This document shows, one piece after another, positions 36,895 to 46,488 of a stretch of 64,000 nt of DNA. A program made the position numbers and the translations under genes. Numbering within the stretch: position 1 is the stretch's first letter; each line of letters opens with the position of its first letter. Origin of the DNA: Clavibacter californiensis (GTDB lineage: Bacteria > Actinomycetota > Actinomycetes > Actinomycetales > Microbacteriaceae); NCBI RefSeq assembly GCF_021952865.1, contig NZ_CP040792.1, positions 1,736,001 to 1,800,000 on the forward strand. Direction: 5' to 3'. The notes beneath the pieces were generated by a model. The model worked only from the letters and a program-made list of their open reading frames with translations, ran no database searches and was not told where the DNA came from.

Positions 36895-38441
36895 GGCTCG
36901 CCCTCCTCGCCAACGCCTTCCGTCGCAGCCCCTGGCAGGTCCTCGGCCTCGTGGCGGCCGCCGTGTACGGGATCCTCGTCACGGTGCTCGCCGTCGGGGC
37001 GCTGGCCGGGCTCCGCGACGCCGACGTCGCCGCCGCGCGGGACGTCGTCGTGGCCGGTGGCGCGCTCGTCGTCCTGGGGTCGCTCGTCGTGCCGCTCGTG
37101 CTGGGGACGCAGGACGCCATGGATCCGCGCCGCTTCGCGCCCTACGGCATCGAGCCCCGGCGACTCGCCCTGGCCCTCGGCGTTGCCGCCGTCGTCAGCG
37201 TCCCGGGCGCGGTGCTCGTGGTCGTGGCACTGACCACCGTGGTCACATGGGCCCGCGATCCGCTCACCGCCCTCGTCGCGGTGATCGCCGCCTGTGCCGC
37301 CGTCGTCACATGCGTGCTCGTCGCCCGGATCAGCACCGTCCTCTCCTCCGTGCTGCTCAGCACGCGCCGGGCACGCGAGGCGACCGGGCTCGCGGCGGGT
37401 CTCGTGGCCGTGCTCCTCGTCCCCGCCGTGGTCGCGCTGGCCCAGGCCGACCTCCTCGACGACGGGCTCCGCCCCGCGCGCGGCGTGATCGGCGTCGTCG
37501 CCTGGACCCCGCTCGGCGCGGCCTGGGCGGCTCCCGCCGCGGCCGTCTCGGGCGACGCCGGGGGAGCCGCCGGCATGCTCCTGGTGGCCGTCGCCTCGGC
37601 GGCGCTGCTCGCGCTCCTCTGGGTCCGCATCGTGCCGTGGTCCCTCACCGCGCCGGACCGCGCGGGCGGCGGCCGCGCGCACACCGGCCTCGGCTGGTTC
37701 GGCCGCTTCGGGGCGTCGCCCACGGGCGCGGTCGCCGCGCGCAGCGTCACCTACTGGATCCGCGACCCGCGCTACCGCGCCACGCTCGTGCTGATCCCGG
37801 TGCTCCCGCTCGTGCTCCTCATCCCGCTCGTCATCGTCGACGTCGACGCGCACGTGCTCGCCCTGGTGCCGCTGCCGGTGATGGCGCTCTTCCTCGGCTG
37901 GAGCGTCCACAACGACACCGCGCACGACCACACCGCGGTGTGGCTGCACGTCGTGTCCGGCATCCGCGGCGTCGCGGACCGCGTCGGCCGCATCGTGCCC
38001 GTCCTCGCCATCGGCATCCCTCTCGTCGCGCTCGGCGCGCCGCTCAGCGCGCTCGGCTTCGGCGACCCGTCCGTCCTGCCCTCCGTCATCGGGGTCAGCG
38101 GCGGCGTCCTGCTCGGCGGAGTCGGGCTGGCCTCGCTCTTCTCCGCGCGATTCCCGTATCCGGCATCGCGTCCCGGCGACAGCCCCTTCCACGCGCCGCA
38201 GAGCGTGAGCGCAGGGGGATCCACCGTGCCCACCCTCACGTTCCTCGCCACCGTGGTCCTCGCGCTGCCGTCCGTGTGGCTCGGCTGGCTGGGGCTCGTG
38301 CACGGCGGCGCGTACCCGACGTGGTCGCTCGTCGTGGGGCTGGGCATCGGCATCGTGACCCTCGTCGTCGGCGTGGCCAGCGGAGGCCGCGTCTTCGAGC
38401 GGCGCGGACCCGAGCTCCTGGCCTTCGCGCAGCGCCACTAG
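36870..38441 (+). CDS. ABC exporter permease (large, ABC-2 type)
   Basis: About 523 aa with ten to twelve hydrophobic segments. N-terminal RLRLALLANAFRRSPWQVLGL and an internal RDPRYRATLVLIPVLPLVLL repeat of a cytosolic-to-membrane pattern suggest two ABC-2-like halves. GTG at 36870 is preceded by GGAGGGG and overlaps the ATPase gene by 25 bp, so the two form one exporter. Resembles large actinobacterial membrane permeases for unknown substrates. Confidence 0.85.
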
Positions 38442-38477
38442 GCGACCCGCGCCGCCGGTCCCGGGGCGACGGAAAAG

Positions 38478-38483
38478 TAGACT
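38478..38483 (+). promoter_or_regulatory. Probable -10 of the DUF3039 gene, leaderless
   Basis: TAGACT, 6 nt before the ATG at 38490. Confidence 0.55.
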
Positions 38484-38489
38484 GGCCGC

Positions 38490-38777
38490 ATGGTCATCCT
38501 CAGCATCGAACAGGCCCCCGGAAGCCCCACGCAGGGCGGCGGCACCGACACGCTCGACCGCGAGCTCGAGGAGCTCCTCGAGCAGGAGACGATCGAGCCC
38601 GGCGATCACGAGCGCTTCTCGCACTACGTGAAGAAGGACAAGATCCTCGAGTCCGCCATCAGCGGGAAGCCCGTGAAGGCGCTGTGCGGCAAGAAGTGGC
38701 TGCCGGGTCGCGACCCCGAGAAGTTCCCGGTCTGCCCCGACTGCAAGCGCATCTACGAGAACATGAAGCCCGAGTAG
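38490..38777 (+). CDS. DUF3039 protein, probable zinc-ribbon
   Basis: 95 aa. Matches the actinobacterial DUF3039 family: HERFSHYVKKDKI near residue 41, then ALCGKKW near 64-70 and VCPDCKRIYEN near 80-90. The three cysteines plus the His form a plausible zinc site. Function unknown but highly conserved in Microbacteriaceae. TAGACT lies 6 nt upstream of the ATG, so the message is probably leaderless. Convergent with pncB. Confidence 0.9.
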   Translation: MVILSIEQAPGSPTQGGGTDTLDRELEELLEQETIEPGDHERFSHYVKKDKILESAISGKPVKALCGKKWLPGRDPEKFPVCPDCKRIYENMKPE

Positions 38778-38801
38778 GGCGCATAGGACCGGACGTCCGC
38801 G

Positions 38802-40118
38802 TCAGGCGGTAGCGCCCTCCTCGGTGGGGATCGCCGGGTCGCCGGCGCGCAGCCGGAATGCCTGCGGGGGCAGGGCGCGCACGACGTGGGAGTGGTGCTC
38901 GCGCGCCGCGGCCGTGCCCTGGCGGCCGAGCCAGCGCGGATCCGGCTCGCCGCCCTCCGCCAGCGTGACGACGAGGTCGCGGTCGCCGGGGAGCGGCGCC
39001 GGGTGCGGCCCGACCGTGACGAGCTCGCTCGTCGCGACCCCCTGCGCATCGTGCCGGCGCAGCGCCGCCTTGAGGCCGCCGCGGCTCTGCTTGCCCGTCG
39101 ACCGCTTCGCGACGGACACCCAGTCGCCTGCGCCGCCCGCGTCGCGGTGGGCGACGAGCTTGAAGACCATGCCGGCCGCGGGGGCCCCTGACCCGGTCAC
39201 GAGCGAGGTCCCGACGCCGTAGGAGTCCACGGGCGACGCGGCGAGGCCGGCGATGCCGTGCTCGTCGAGGTCGTTCGTGACCGTGATCCGCGTCCCGGTC
39301 GCCCCGAGCGCGTCGAGCTGGGCGCGCACCTCGCCGACGAGCACGGGGAGGTCGCCCGAGTCGAGCCGGACGGCGCCGAGGCCGGGGCCGGCGACGCGGA
39401 CCGCGGTCTCCACGCCCTGCCGTACGTCGTACGTGTCCACGAGCAGCGTGGTGCCCGCTCCGAGGGCCTCGACCTGCGCGCGGAAGGCCTGCTCCTCGGT
39501 GTCGTGCAGCAGCGTGAAGGAGTGCGCGGCGGTGCCCATCGTCGGGACGCCCCAGGTGCGGCCGGCCTCGAGGTTCGAGGTGGCGCTGAAGCCCGCGACG
39601 AAGGCCGCGCGGGCGGCGGCGACGGCCGAGCGCTCGCCCGTGCGGCGGGATCCCATCTCGGCGAGCGGGCGTCCGCCGGCGACCTGGACCATGCGCGCTG
39701 CGGCGCTCGCGACCGCGGAGTCGTAGTTCAGGACGCTGAGCACGAGCGTCTCGAGGATCACGCCGTCGGCGAAGGGCGCCTCGACCGTGAGGAGCGGCGA
39801 TCCGGGGAAGTACACCTCGCCCTCGCGGTAGCCCGTGATGCGGCCGCGGAAGCGGTAGTCGGCGAGCCAGGCCAGCGCCTCGTCGCCGACGACGCGCTCG
39901 GAGCGCAGGTACTCGAGCTCGGCGTCGCCGAAGCGGAAGTCGCGGATGAGCTCCAGCACGCGGCCGGTGCCCGCGACGACACCGAAGCGGCGGCCGCTCG
40001 GGAGGCGCCGGGCGAAGCACTCGAAGACGCACTCGCGGTCGTGGGTGCCGGCCTTCAGCGCTGCGTCGAGCATGGTGAGCTCGTACCGGTCGGTGAGGAG
40101 GGAGGTCGCCTGGTTCAC
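38802..40118 (-). CDS. pncB: Nicotinate phosphoribosyltransferase
   Basis: 438 aa, full length. Makes nicotinate mononucleotide from nicotinate, PRPP and ATP in NAD salvage. Family motifs: TDRYELTML at residue 9, SNLEAGRTWGVPTMGTAAHSF near 178-198 (with the His that is phosphorylated in the family), VRLDSGDL near 245 and TNDLDEHGI near 277. GTG at 40118 is chosen: TAGGCT lies 6 nt upstream and the N-terminus matches the family. Divergent from the photolyase. Confidence 0.95.
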   Translation of the reverse strand: MNQATSLLTDRYELTMLDAALKAGTHDRECVFECFARRLPSGRRFGVVAGTGRVLELIRDFRFGDAELEYLRSERVVGDEALAWLADYRFRGRITGYREGEVYFPGSPLLTVEAPFADGVILETLVLSVLNYDSAVASAAARMVQVAGGRPLAEMGSRRTGERSAVAAARAAFVAGFSATSNLEAGRTWGVPTMGTAAHSFTLLHDTEEQAFRAQVEALGAGTTLLVDTYDVRQGVETAVRVAGPGLGAVRLDSGDLPVLVGEVRAQLDALGATGTRITVTNDLDEHGIAGLAASPVDSYGVGTSLVTGSGAPAAGMVFKLVAHRDAGGAGDWVSVAKRSTGKQSRGGLKAALRRHDAQGVATSELVTVGPHPAPLPGDRDLVVTLAEGGEPDPRWLGRQGTAAAREHHSHVVRALPPQAFRLRAGDPAIPTEEGATA

Positions 40119-40124
40119 CCGCTC

Positions 40125-40130
40125 AGCCTA
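40125..40130 (-). promoter_or_regulatory. Probable -10 of pncB, leaderless
   Basis: TAGGCT on the minus strand, 6 nt before the GTG at 40118. Confidence 0.55.
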
Positions 40131-40186
40131 GGGCGGCGGTCCGATCCGCCTGGCGCACGCCGCGGGACGATGACGGGGGTCCGGCC

Positions 40187-40192
40187 TAGGTT
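40187..40192 (+). promoter_or_regulatory. Probable -10 of the FeS photolyase gene, leaderless
   Basis: TAGGTT, 6 nt before the ATG at 40199. Confidence 0.55.
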
Positions 40193-40198
40193 CGTGCC

Positions 40199-41662
40199 AT
40201 GGAGCGCACGCGATGGATACTCGCCGACCAGCTGGGCGACCACTTCGACGACGGCGGGCGGATGCTGCTCATCGAGTCGCGGGGCCTGCTCGCCCGGAGG
40301 CCGTACCACCGCGCGAAGGCGCACCTCATCCTCTCGGGCATCCGGCACCGCGCACGGGCCCTGGGCGACCGCGTCGAGTTCCACCAGGTGGACCACTACC
40401 GCGAGGTCGTCGAGGGACGCGACGACCTCGAGGTCATCGACCCCACCGCCCGCGGGCTGCGCCGCCTCGTCGCCGAGATCGGGGCGGAGGTGCTGCCCAG
40501 CCGCGGCTTCGTCACGAGCGAGCAGGAGTTCGCCGAGTGGATGGCGGGCCGCACGTCGAACCGGCTCGTCATGGAGGACTTCTACCGCTGGTCGCGGGCT
40601 CGCACGGGCATCCTCATGGACGGCGACGACCCGGTCGGCGGGCGCTGGAACTACGACCACGACAACCGCGAGCGCCCGCCGAAGGGCGCGACGAGCCTCG
40701 GCCTGCCCGAGCCGTGGTGGCCCGAGGAGGACGACATCGACGCCGAGGTCCGCGCCGACCTCGACGAGTGGGAGCGGAAGGGCCTCGTGCGCTTCGTCGG
40801 CGAGGACGGGCCGCGCCGCTTCGCCGTCACACCGGAGGAGGGGCGTCTCGCCCTCGACGACTTCGTGGCGAGCCGCCTCAACGACTTCGGCCCGTTCGAG
40901 GACGCGTCGCTCGCGGGCGACTGGACCATGGCGCACTCGCTCCTGAGCGCCACCATGAACATGGGAGTGCTGGATCCGGCGGACGTCATCGAGCGCATCA
41001 CGGCCGAGCACGCGGCCGGTCGGGCGCCCATCCAGAGCGTCGAGGGCATCGTGCGGCAGATCATGGGCTGGCGGGACTACGTGTGGCACCTCTACTGGGC
41101 GTTCGAGGACGACTACACCTCCCAGAACCGGCTCGATGCGCACCGCGGCGTGCCGACCGCGCTGCAGGAGCTCGACGCATCCGGCATCGAGGCCGCCTGC
41201 CTCTCCCACGTCGTCGACAAGGTGCGCACGCACGGCTGGGCGCACCACATCGAGCGGCTGATGATCCTCGGCAACCTCGCGCTCCAGCGCGGCTACGACC
41301 CCGCGGCCATGAACGACTGGTTCATCGACTCGTTCGTCGACGGCACGCCGTGGGTCATGCCGGCGAACGTGGTCGGCATGGCGCTGCACGCGGACGGCGG
41401 GCGCATGGCGACCAAGCCCTACGTGGGAGGCGGCGCGTACATCGACCGGATGTCGGACCACTGCGGCGGCTGCCCGTTCGACCCCAAGGTGCGCGTCGGC
41501 CCCACGGCGTGCCCGTACACGGCCGGGTACTGGTGGTTCCTCGACCGCAACCGGGAGCGGCTCCGCGGCAACGCCCGCATGGCGCAGCCGCTCGCGGGGC
41601 TGGGGCGGCTGAAGGACCTGCCGGAGCTCGTCGCCCAGGAGGACGCGCGGCGGTCGCTGTGA
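40199..41662 (+). CDS. FeS-type cryptochrome/(6-4) photolyase (PhrB-like)
   Basis: 487 aa. Belongs to the iron-sulfur bacterial cryptochrome/photolyase group. The N-terminal alpha/beta domain begins WILADQLGDHF. A FAD-binding helical domain has MGWRDYVWHLYWAFE near residue 286. Four cysteines in the family positions (one in EAACLSHV near 336, then CGGC and ACPYTAGYWWF near 421-440) bind a 4Fe-4S cluster. It repairs UV lesions in DNA using light. TAGGTT lies 6 nt before the ATG. Confidence 0.95.
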   Translation: MERTRWILADQLGDHFDDGGRMLLIESRGLLARRPYHRAKAHLILSGIRHRARALGDRVEFHQVDHYREVVEGRDDLEVIDPTARGLRRLVAEIGAEVLPSRGFVTSEQEFAEWMAGRTSNRLVMEDFYRWSRARTGILMDGDDPVGGRWNYDHDNRERPPKGATSLGLPEPWWPEEDDIDAEVRADLDEWERKGLVRFVGEDGPRRFAVTPEEGRLALDDFVASRLNDFGPFEDASLAGDWTMAHSLLSATMNMGVLDPADVIERITAEHAAGRAPIQSVEGIVRQIMGWRDYVWHLYWAFEDDYTSQNRLDAHRGVPTALQELDASGIEAACLSHVVDKVRTHGWAHHIERLMILGNLALQRGYDPAAMNDWFIDSFVDGTPWVMPANVVGMALHADGGRMATKPYVGGGAYIDRMSDHCGGCPFDPKVRVGPTACPYTAGYWWFLDRNRERLRGNARMAQPLAGLGRLKDLPELVAQEDARRSL

Positions 41663-41708
41663 CGTGGGCCAGCCGGACGCCGGCTCCGGCCGCGCCCGGA
41701 CCCGCCGG

Positions 41709-41714
41709 TAGGCT
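41709..41714 (+). promoter_or_regulatory. Probable -10 of murI, leaderless
   Basis: TAGGCT, 6 nt before the ATG at 41721. Confidence 0.55.
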
Positions 41715-41720
41715 GGCCAG

Positions 41721-42605
41721 ATGAGCGACGCGCCGATCGGGATCTTCGACTCCGGCGTCGGCGGCCTCACGGTGGCCCGCGCGGTCGCGACGCTCCTCCC
41801 GCGGGAGTCGATCATCTACATCGGCGACACCGCGCACACGCCCTACGGCGACAAGCCCATCGCGGACGTCCGGCGCTACGCGCTGGCGGTCCTCGACGAC
41901 CTCGTCGAGCGCGGGGTGAAGATGCTCGTCATCGCGTGCAACACGGCATCGGCGGCCATGCTCCGCGACGCCCGCGAGCGCTACGACATCCCCGTCGTCG
42001 AGGTGATCCAGCCGGCCGTGCGCACGGCCGTCAGCGTCACCCGCAACCACCGCGTGGGCGTCATCGCCACGCACGCCACGGTCACGAGCCGCGCCTACGA
42101 CGACGCCTTCGCCGCCGCGCCGCACCTGGAGCTCACCTCCGCGGAGGCTCCCGACTTCGTCGCCTTCGTCGAGCGCGGCGAGACGTCCGGCCCCGAGCTG
42201 ATGGCGGCCGCCGAGGGCTACCTCGCGCCGCTGCGCGCGGCGGGCATCGACACGCTCGTCCTCGGCTGCACCCACTACCCGTTCCTCGAGGGCGCGATCT
42301 CGCTGCTCATGGGCCCGGACGTCACCCTCGTCTCCAGCGACACCGAGACCGCCAAGGACGTCTACCGCGAGCTGGTGTCCGCGGGCCTCGAGCGCCGCTC
42401 CGACGCGCCGCCCGTGATCCGGTACGAGGCCACCGGCGGCAGCGCCTCCGACTTCGAGACGCTGGCGCACCGCATGCTCGGCTCCGGCGTCACACACGTC
42501 GAGCTGGTCGAGACGGGCGCCATCACCCTTCCCCGCCGGCCGCGGCCGGACGCGGCGACGCCTCCGGACGCCGACGGCACCCCATCCACCCCCGACCCGA
42601 GCTGA
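41721..42605 (+). CDS. murI: Glutamate racemase
   Basis: 294 aa. Converts L- to D-glutamate for peptidoglycan, without cofactor. Catalytic cysteines sit in [10 protein letters not shown] near residue 75 and [11 protein letters not shown] near 187. [13 protein letters not shown] at residue 6 is the family opening and DTAHTPYG near 37 a substrate loop. A Pro/Asp/Ala-rich C-terminal tail of about 25 residues is extra. First gene of the murI-rph-rdgB run typical of actinobacteria. Confidence 0.97.
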   Translation: MSDAPIGIFDSGVGGLTVARAVATLLPRESIIYIGDTAHTPYGDKPIADVRRYALAVLDDLVERGVKMLVIACNTASAAMLRDARERYDIPVVEVIQPAVRTAVSVTRNHRVGVIATHATVTSRAYDDAFAAAPHLELTSAEAPDFVAFVERGETSGPELMAAAEGYLAPLRAAGIDTLVLGCTHYPFLEGAISLLMGPDVTLVSSDTETAKDVYRELVSAGLERRSDAPPVIRYEATGGSASDFETLAHRMLGSGVTHVELVETGAITLPRRPRPDAATPPDADGTPSTPDPS

Positions 42606-42613
42606 GGCCGCAC

Positions 42614-43351
42614 ATGACCGACGACACACCCCGCCACGACGGCCGCGCCACCGACCAGCTGCGCGAGATCACCATCGAGCGGAACTGGAGCGAGCAGGCC
42701 GAGGGATCCGCCCTCATCTCCTTCGGACGCACCCGCGTCCTCTGCACCGCGTCCTTCACGAACCGCGTGCCGCGCTGGAAGGCCGGCAGCGGCCAGGGCT
42801 GGGTCACCGCCGAGTACGCCATGCTCCCGCGCGCCACGAACGAGCGCATGGACCGCGAGGCCGTCAAGGGCAAGGTCGGCGGCCGCACGCACGAGATCTC
42901 ACGCCTCATCGGCCGGAGCCTCCGCGCCGTCGTCGACATGAAGGCGCTCGGCGAGAACACGATCGTCATCGACTGCGACGTGCTGCAGGCCGACGGCGGC
43001 ACACGCACCGCGGCGATCACGGGTGCCTACGTCGCCCTCGCCGACGCGCTCGAGTGGGGCCGCGAGAAGAAGTTCATCGCACAGCGCGCCACGCCGCTCA
43101 AGGACAGCGTCGCCGCGGTCTCCGTCGGCATCGTCGACGGGAGGCCGTTGCTCGACCTCGCCTACGTCGAGGACGTGCGCGCCGAGACCGACATGAACGT
43201 CGTGATGACGGGCAGCGGATCCTTCGTCGAGGTCCAGGGCACCGCCGAGGGCGCGCCCTTCGACCGCGCCGAGCTCGACGCCCTCCTCGACCTCGCGCTC
43301 GGCGGCGGCACGACGCTCACCGCGCTGCAGGCGCAGGCGCTCGGCCGCTGA
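42614..43351 (+). CDS. rph: Ribonuclease PH
   Basis: 245 aa. Phosphorolytic 3'-5' exoribonuclease that trims tRNA 3' ends. Family motifs: [12 protein letters not shown] at residue 7, [14 protein letters not shown] near 61, [12 protein letters not shown] near 92, [22 protein letters not shown] near 117-138 and DLDY-like [18 protein letters not shown] near 175. The sequence 'RHDGRATDQ' replaces the usual RGR-TDQ slightly (GRA). 8 bp after murI; followed at 11 bp by rdgB. Confidence 0.96.
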   Translation: MTDDTPRHDGRATDQLREITIERNWSEQAEGSALISFGRTRVLCTASFTNRVPRWKAGSGQGWVTAEYAMLPRATNERMDREAVKGKVGGRTHEISRLIGRSLRAVVDMKALGENTIVIDCDVLQADGGTRTAAITGAYVALADALEWGREKKFIAQRATPLKDSVAAVSVGIVDGRPLLDLAYVEDVRAETDMNVVMTGSGSFVEVQGTAEGAPFDRAELDALLDLALGGGTTLTALQAQALGR

Positions 43352-43362
43352 GAGGACCGTCC

Positions 43363-43971
43363 GTGATCCCGCTCGTCCTCGCCACGCGCAACGCCCACAA
43401 GGTCGAGGAGCTCCGCCGCATCCTCGGTGCCCGCCTCGACGGGATCGACCTGGTCGCCTACGACGGGCCGGAGCCCGTGGAGGACGGCACGACGTTCGAG
43501 GAGAACGCGCTCATCAAGGCGCGTGCCGCCGCGGTGCACACGGGCAGGGCCGCGCTGGCGGACGACTCGGGGATCGGCGTGGACATCCTGGGCGGATCTC
43601 CGGGCATCTTCTCGGCGCGCTGGTCGGGCCCCGCGCGCGACAGCCGGGAGAACCTCGAGCTCCTGCTCTGGCAGCTGGGGGACGTGCCGGACGAGCACCG
43701 CACCGCCCGCTTCACGTGCGCCGCGGCCCTGGTCGTCCCGACCGCCGACGGTCTCGTCGAGCGCACGGCCCTCGGCGTGTGGGAGGGATCCGTGCTCCGC
43801 GAGGTGGCGGGGGAGGGCGGCTTCGGCTACGACCCGATCTTCCGCCCCGCCACCGGCGGCGCGAGCGCCGCGGCCCTCAGCGCCGACGAGAAGAACCGGG
43901 TGAGCCACCGCGCGCTCGCGTTCGACGCGATCATGCCCGTGGTGCGGAGGGAGCTCCTCGGCGAGGGCTGA
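43363..43971 (+). CDS. rdgB: Non-canonical purine NTP pyrophosphatase (RdgB/HAM1)
   Basis: 202 aa. Hydrolyses dITP/XTP to keep them out of nucleic acids. Motifs: LATRNAHKVEELR at residue 5, TFEENALIKARAA near 43, ALADDSGIGVDIL near 64, GGFGYDPIF near 150 and SHRALAF near 182. GTG at 43363 is preceded by GAGAGGA. Third gene of the murI-rph-rdgB operon. Confidence 0.96.
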   Translation: MIPLVLATRNAHKVEELRRILGARLDGIDLVAYDGPEPVEDGTTFEENALIKARAAAVHTGRAALADDSGIGVDILGGSPGIFSARWSGPARDSRENLELLLWQLGDVPDEHRTARFTCAAALVVPTADGLVERTALGVWEGSVLREVAGEGGFGYDPIFRPATGGASAAALSADEKNRVSHRALAFDAIMPVVRRELLGEG

Positions 43972-44046
43972 CGCTGCCCGACGCTGCTGAGAGCGGGAGT
44001 CGTTCCCGACTGCGCCGTCGGCTGGATGCGCGCGCCTGCGGGCCCG

Positions 44047-44052
44047 TACGGT
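44047..44052 (+). promoter_or_regulatory. Probable -10 of cation diffusion facilitator gene, leaderless
   Basis: TACGGT, 6 nt before the ATG at 44059. Confidence 0.55.
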
Positions 44053-44058
44053 GGACGC

Positions 44059-44976
44059 ATGGGCTCCGGATCGCACGACCACGGCGCGTCCACGACCGAC
44101 CGCAGGCGCCTCGTCGTCGCCATCGCCATCACCGCGACGGTCCTGGTGGTCGAGGTCGTCGGCGCGCTCGTCTCCGGGTCCCTGGCGCTCCTCGCCGACG
44201 CGGGGCACATGACGAGCGACCTGCTCGGCCTCGGCATCGCCCTCGTCGCCACCCTCGTCGCCGCGCGCCCCGCGACCGACCGGCACACGTTCGGCTTCCA
44301 GCGCGGCGAGGTGCTCGGCGCCCTCGTGAACGGCCTGATCCTCGCGGGCGTCGCCGTCTACGTGGCGGTGCAGGGCATCGGGCGGCTGCTCGCGCCGGAG
44401 GGGCCCATGGTGGATCCGGGGATCATGCTGCTCGCCGCCGGCATCGGCCTGGTCGCCAACGTGGCGTCGCTCCTGGTGCTCCGCGGGGGAGCGGGGAGCT
44501 CGATCAACATGCGGGGCGCCTACCTCGAGGTGCTCGGCGACGCCTTCGGATCGGTCGCCACCATCGCCGCGGGCGTCGTCATCGCGGTCACCGGCTTCGG
44601 CCGCGCGGATGCCATCGCGTCGCTCGTCATCGCCGCGCTCATCGTGCCGCGGGCGGCCGTGCTGCTGCGTGACGTGGTGCGCGTCCTGAACGAGTCCACG
44701 CCCGTGGGCACGGAGCCCGAGAGGATCCGCGCCCACCTGCTGGAGACCCCCGGCGTCACCGCGGTGCACGACGTGCACGTGTGGGCCATCACCTCGGGGT
44801 CGCCCGTCTTCACGGCCCACGTCGTCGTGGAGCAGGAGGTCTTCCGCGAGGGCCGCACGGGCGAGCTGCTCGACCTGCTGTCGGGCTGCCTCGACGACCA
44901 CTTCGACGTCGAGCACAGCACGTTCCAGCTGGAGCCGGAGGAGCACGCCGGGCACGAGCACCGCCACCACGTCTGA
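44059..44976 (+). CDS. Cation diffusion facilitator (zinc/cobalt-type exporter)
   Basis: 305 aa with six membrane helices and a cytosolic C-terminal ferredoxin-like domain. The first metal motif is LADAGHMTSD (His-x3-Asp) near residue 54. The second, in helix 5, reads AYLEVLGDAFGS (Glu-x3-Asp), where ZitB-like proteins have His; this variant appears typical of actinobacterial members. His-rich ends (HDH near residue 6, HEHRHH at the C-terminus) fit a divalent metal exporter. ATG at 44059 chosen since TACGGT is 6 nt upstream and a longer frame lacks support. Confidence 0.92.
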   Translation: MGSGSHDHGASTTDRRRLVVAIAITATVLVVEVVGALVSGSLALLADAGHMTSDLLGLGIALVATLVAARPATDRHTFGFQRGEVLGALVNGLILAGVAVYVAVQGIGRLLAPEGPMVDPGIMLLAAGIGLVANVASLLVLRGGAGSSINMRGAYLEVLGDAFGSVATIAAGVVIAVTGFGRADAIASLVIAALIVPRAAVLLRDVVRVLNESTPVGTEPERIRAHLLETPGVTAVHDVHVWAITSGSPVFTAHVVVEQEVFREGRTGELLDLLSGCLDDHFDVEHSTFQLEPEEHAGHEHRHHV

Positions 44977-45030
44977 TCCGGCGGGATCGGCGGGGACCGC
45001 GGCCGGGATCCTGCGGCCGCGGATGCCGGG

Positions 45031-45759
45031 TCAGCGCCGCGGGTCGTTCGAGTGGTCCTGGTCGAACTCCTCGGGGGCGAGCGCGAGGTCGTCGCCGTCC
45101 GTCACGACGGCCGCCGCCTCCCCGTCGTGCGCGTGCTTGCGCGCGCGGAGGAAGTGGATCGCCGCGGGCACCACGGTGATGAACACGGCCCCGAGCAGCA
45201 CGTAGTCGATGTAGTGGGTGACGAAGTCGCGGATGGGCGGGAAGCCGTTGAGCAGGTGGCCCAGGAAGGTGAGGCCCGCGCCCCAGATGAGGGCGCCGAT
45301 CGCGTTGTAGAAGGAGTACTTGCGGTAGTCCATGTGGCCGACGCCGGCCGCGATGGGCGCGAAGGTGCGGACGATGGGCACGAAGCGCGCCGCGATGACG
45401 GCGAGCCCGCCGAAGCGCGCGAAGAACGCGTTCGTCCGCACGACGTTCTGCCGGCTGAAGATGCCGGAGTCCTTGCGCTCGAACACCTTCGGTCCTGCCT
45501 TGTGGCCGATGAGGTAGCCGACCTCGCCGCCCGCGAACGCGGAGAACGCGATCGCGAGGCAGACCCACCAGATGTCGATGCCGGTGATCCCGGGGAGGGT
45601 CAGCCCCGCGATAACGAGGAGCGTGTCGCCGGGGAAGAGGAACCCGAAGAGGAGGCCGGTCTCGGCGAAGATGATGAGGCAGATCCCGATGAGGGCGAAT
45701 CCCCCGAACGACTCGATGAGGGTCGTCGAGTCGAGGAAGTCGAAGAGCTGGGGGTGCAC
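45031..45759 (-). CDS. DedA-family membrane protein
   Basis: 242 aa, four to five hydrophobic segments. DedA/VTT domain features: FAETGLLFGFLFPGDTLL near residue 32, FAGGEVGYLIGHKAGPKVFER near 73-94, RFVPIVRTFAPIAAGVGHMDYRKY near 123-147. DedA proteins move lipids (undecaprenyl phosphate, phosphatidylethanolamine) or control membrane potential. GTG at 45759 is preceded by GGAG. The upstream frame continues into pseudogene DNA and is not part of it. Confidence 0.93.
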   Translation of the reverse strand: MHPQLFDFLDSTTLIESFGGFALIGICLIIFAETGLLFGFLFPGDTLLVIAGLTLPGITGIDIWWVCLAIAFSAFAGGEVGYLIGHKAGPKVFERKDSGIFSRQNVVRTNAFFARFGGLAVIAARFVPIVRTFAPIAAGVGHMDYRKYSFYNAIGALIWGAGLTFLGHLLNGFPPIRDFVTHYIDYVLLGAVFITVVPAAIHFLRARKHAHDGEAAAVVTDGDDLALAPEEFDQDHSNDPRR

Positions 45760-45889
45760 GTGTGGGGCTCCAGTCGTGGTGGGCCGCGACGACCCGTTCG
45801 ATCGAGCGGCGGCAGAGCACAGGATATCGGGAGCCGCCGCGTGCGCGCCGAGTCCTGGCCACCCCCGGTCGAGGGGCGCGGCGTCCTCC

Positions 45890-46309
45890 GCCGCCGAGCT
45901 CGGCGTGCCCGAAGAGGCCCGGGACGCCGCCGGAGTGCCGGATCGTGACGTGGTCGTCCTCGCCGACTCCTCCATCGCGTCCCGCGGCGACGGATCCCGC
46001 TCGCTCCTCGTCGCCCGCGTGACCCGACCAGAGGACCCGCGCCCCGTGCAGCACGGTGCCGCGTTCGGCGACCTCGTGCCCCTCGAGCACGCGCACGACG
46101 TCCGAACCGAGCGCGAGCTCGAGCTCGAGCTCGAGCTTCCGGACCTTGCCGCCCCCGCCGCCCCAGCCGATGAGGTCGTCCCGCTTGCCCAGCAGCCGGT
46201 CGGGCTGGAGCCCGACGGCCTCCGCGAGCCGCTGCATGGGATGCACGGACGTCGGCCCGGTCCCGAGCCGGAGGCGGTCGTCCACGGGAGCTCCGCGTCG
46301 AGGGTCGGA
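45890..46309 (-). pseudogene. Collapsed D-cysteine desulfhydrase/ACC-deaminase-like PLP gene
   Basis: The minus-strand frame opens with [20 protein letters not shown] and [22 protein letters not shown] (positions about 46264-46130), the N-terminus of this PLP family up to the PLP-lysine region. About 55 residues later it shows HSGGVPGLFGHAE (about 45935-45897), the C-terminal end of the same family. Some 230 residues normally between are missing, and no stop follows in frame. A GAGCTC tandem run (near 46105-46130) marks the N-side of the junction. This is a deletion remnant; other explanations of the two matches seem unlikely. Confidence 0.75.
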
Positions 46310-46362
46310 GAGCCGCGGCGGCCGGATCCCCTCCCGTCGACCACGGGCGGGCGGGCCTCGCC

Positions 46363-46447
46363 TGGTGCGGGAGAAGGGACTTGAACCCTCACGCTCGAAA
46401 GCACAGGAACCTAAATCCTGCGTGTCTACCGATTCCACCACTCCCGC
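46363..46447 (-). tRNA. tRNA-Leu (anticodon UAG)
   Basis: 85 nt with encoded CCA. Acceptor arms GCGGGAG/CTCCCGC close the cloverleaf; a long variable arm and T-loop GTTCAAGTC are present. The anticodon stem CAGGA/TCCTG encloses TTTAGGT, so the anticodon is TAG, reading CUA/CUG. Its 5' end lies only 28-42 bp from the divergent xylB start. Confidence 0.96.
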
Positions 46448-46475
46448 GGGTGCCCGACCAGCTTAGGACGCCCCC

Positions 46476-46481
46476 TAATAT
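46476..46481 (+). promoter_or_regulatory. Probable -10 of xylB
   Basis: TAATAT, 7 nt before the GTG at 46489, is close to the TATAAT consensus. It overlaps an ATG at 46480, which argues that the GTG is the true, leaderless start. Confidence 0.5.
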
Positions 46482-46488
46482 GTTGATC

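Noticed and set aside
45760-46300. An intact gene between DedA and tRNA-Leu
   Set aside because: The only sensible frame has two distant family motifs with the middle missing, so it is called a pseudogene.
46480-46482. ATG as the xylB start
   Set aside because: It overlaps the probable -10 TAATAT; the GTG at 46489 gives a leaderless start and a normal N-terminus. Not excluded.
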